The notes under the pieces are model-generated. The model was not told where the DNA came from, ran no database searches, and saw only the letters and a list, made by a program, of their open reading frames with translations. Of a stretch of 7,331 nucleotides of DNA, positions 7,256-7,331 are shown one piece after another. The stretch's first letter is position 1. Each line of letters starts with the position of its first letter. Where the stretch lies: assembly GCA_023386855.1 (NCBI GenBank), contig JAEWIW010000405.1:1-7331 (forward strand). Direction: 5' to 3'. Made by a program: the position numbers and the translations under genes. This DNA comes from Bacteroidota bacterium. GTDB taxonomy: Bacteria; Bacteroidota; Bacteroidia; Chitinophagales; Chitinophagaceae.

Positions 7256-7331
7256 ATGAAATTCTTCGATACTTTTTCCCTTGCCTATAATACTGTCAGG
7301 AGCAATAAGCTCAGAACGGGAATTACTGTAG
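7256..7331 (+). CDS. Probable ABC transporter permease (FtsX/MacB-like), N-terminal fragment
   Basis: Twenty-five codons from an ATG at 7256 stay open to the window edge. The peptide begins MKFFDTFSLAYNTVR and continues with SNKLRTGITV. The pattern of a short amphipathic helix followed by a (R/K)xNKLRT motif just before the first hydrophobic segment is typical of the N termini of MacB/FtsX-family permeases, which work with an ATP-binding partner in efflux, lipoprotein or peptide handling. The FtsX domain and the large periplasmic MacB-type domain are not in the window, so the call rests only on this N-terminal motif. It lies 55 bases after the terminator and is probably a separate transcription unit. 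No clear promoter or Shine-Dalgarno sequence was seen. Substrate unknown. Confidence 0.6.
   Translation, partial: MKFFDTFSLAYNTVRSNKLRTGITV

Overview
This window is the distal half of a bacterial respiratory complex I operon (NADH:quinone oxidoreductase, nuo). All confident genes lie on the + strand, in the canonical order nuoH (5'-truncated by the window edge), nuoI, nuoJ, nuoK, nuoL, nuoM, nuoN. They cover positions 1-7136 with only 4-57 bases between genes. A hairpin terminator follows nuoN at 7177-7201. The first 25 codons of an unrelated gene, probably an FtsX/MacB-type ABC transporter permease, run off the right edge from 7256.

The organism is probably a member of Bacteroidota, plausibly near Chitinophagaceae. 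This is inferred from three things: protein signatures recalled as typical of that phylum (for example HTWQPDTYEQSP in NuoM and the FTDFVIPFEISSVL tail of NuoJ), start codons that almost all lack a convincing Shine-Dalgarno sequence and often sit behind A/T-rich leaders, and moderate G+C. The family-level placement is from memory and was not tested by a search.

Functionally, NuoI is the two-[4Fe-4S] subunit that passes electrons towards the quinone at the interface with NuoH. NuoH, J, K, N, M and L form the membrane arm. NuoL, NuoM and NuoN are the three antiporter-like subunits, and each keeps its key charged residues (TM5 Glu, TM7 Lys, TM8 Lys or His, TM12 Lys or Glu). NuoK keeps both membrane glutamates. 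All six complete genes look intact, with no frameshift, premature stop or missing catalytic residue seen. The proximal genes (nuoA-G) would lie to the left, outside the window.

This is an ordinary, conserved housekeeping region. I found no mobile element, CRISPR array, tRNA, rRNA or sign of horizontal transfer, and no evidence for a previously undescribed system. No stretch of more than 300 bases lacks a gene; the longest gap is 119 bases (7137-7255), which holds the terminator. The findings listed are minor.
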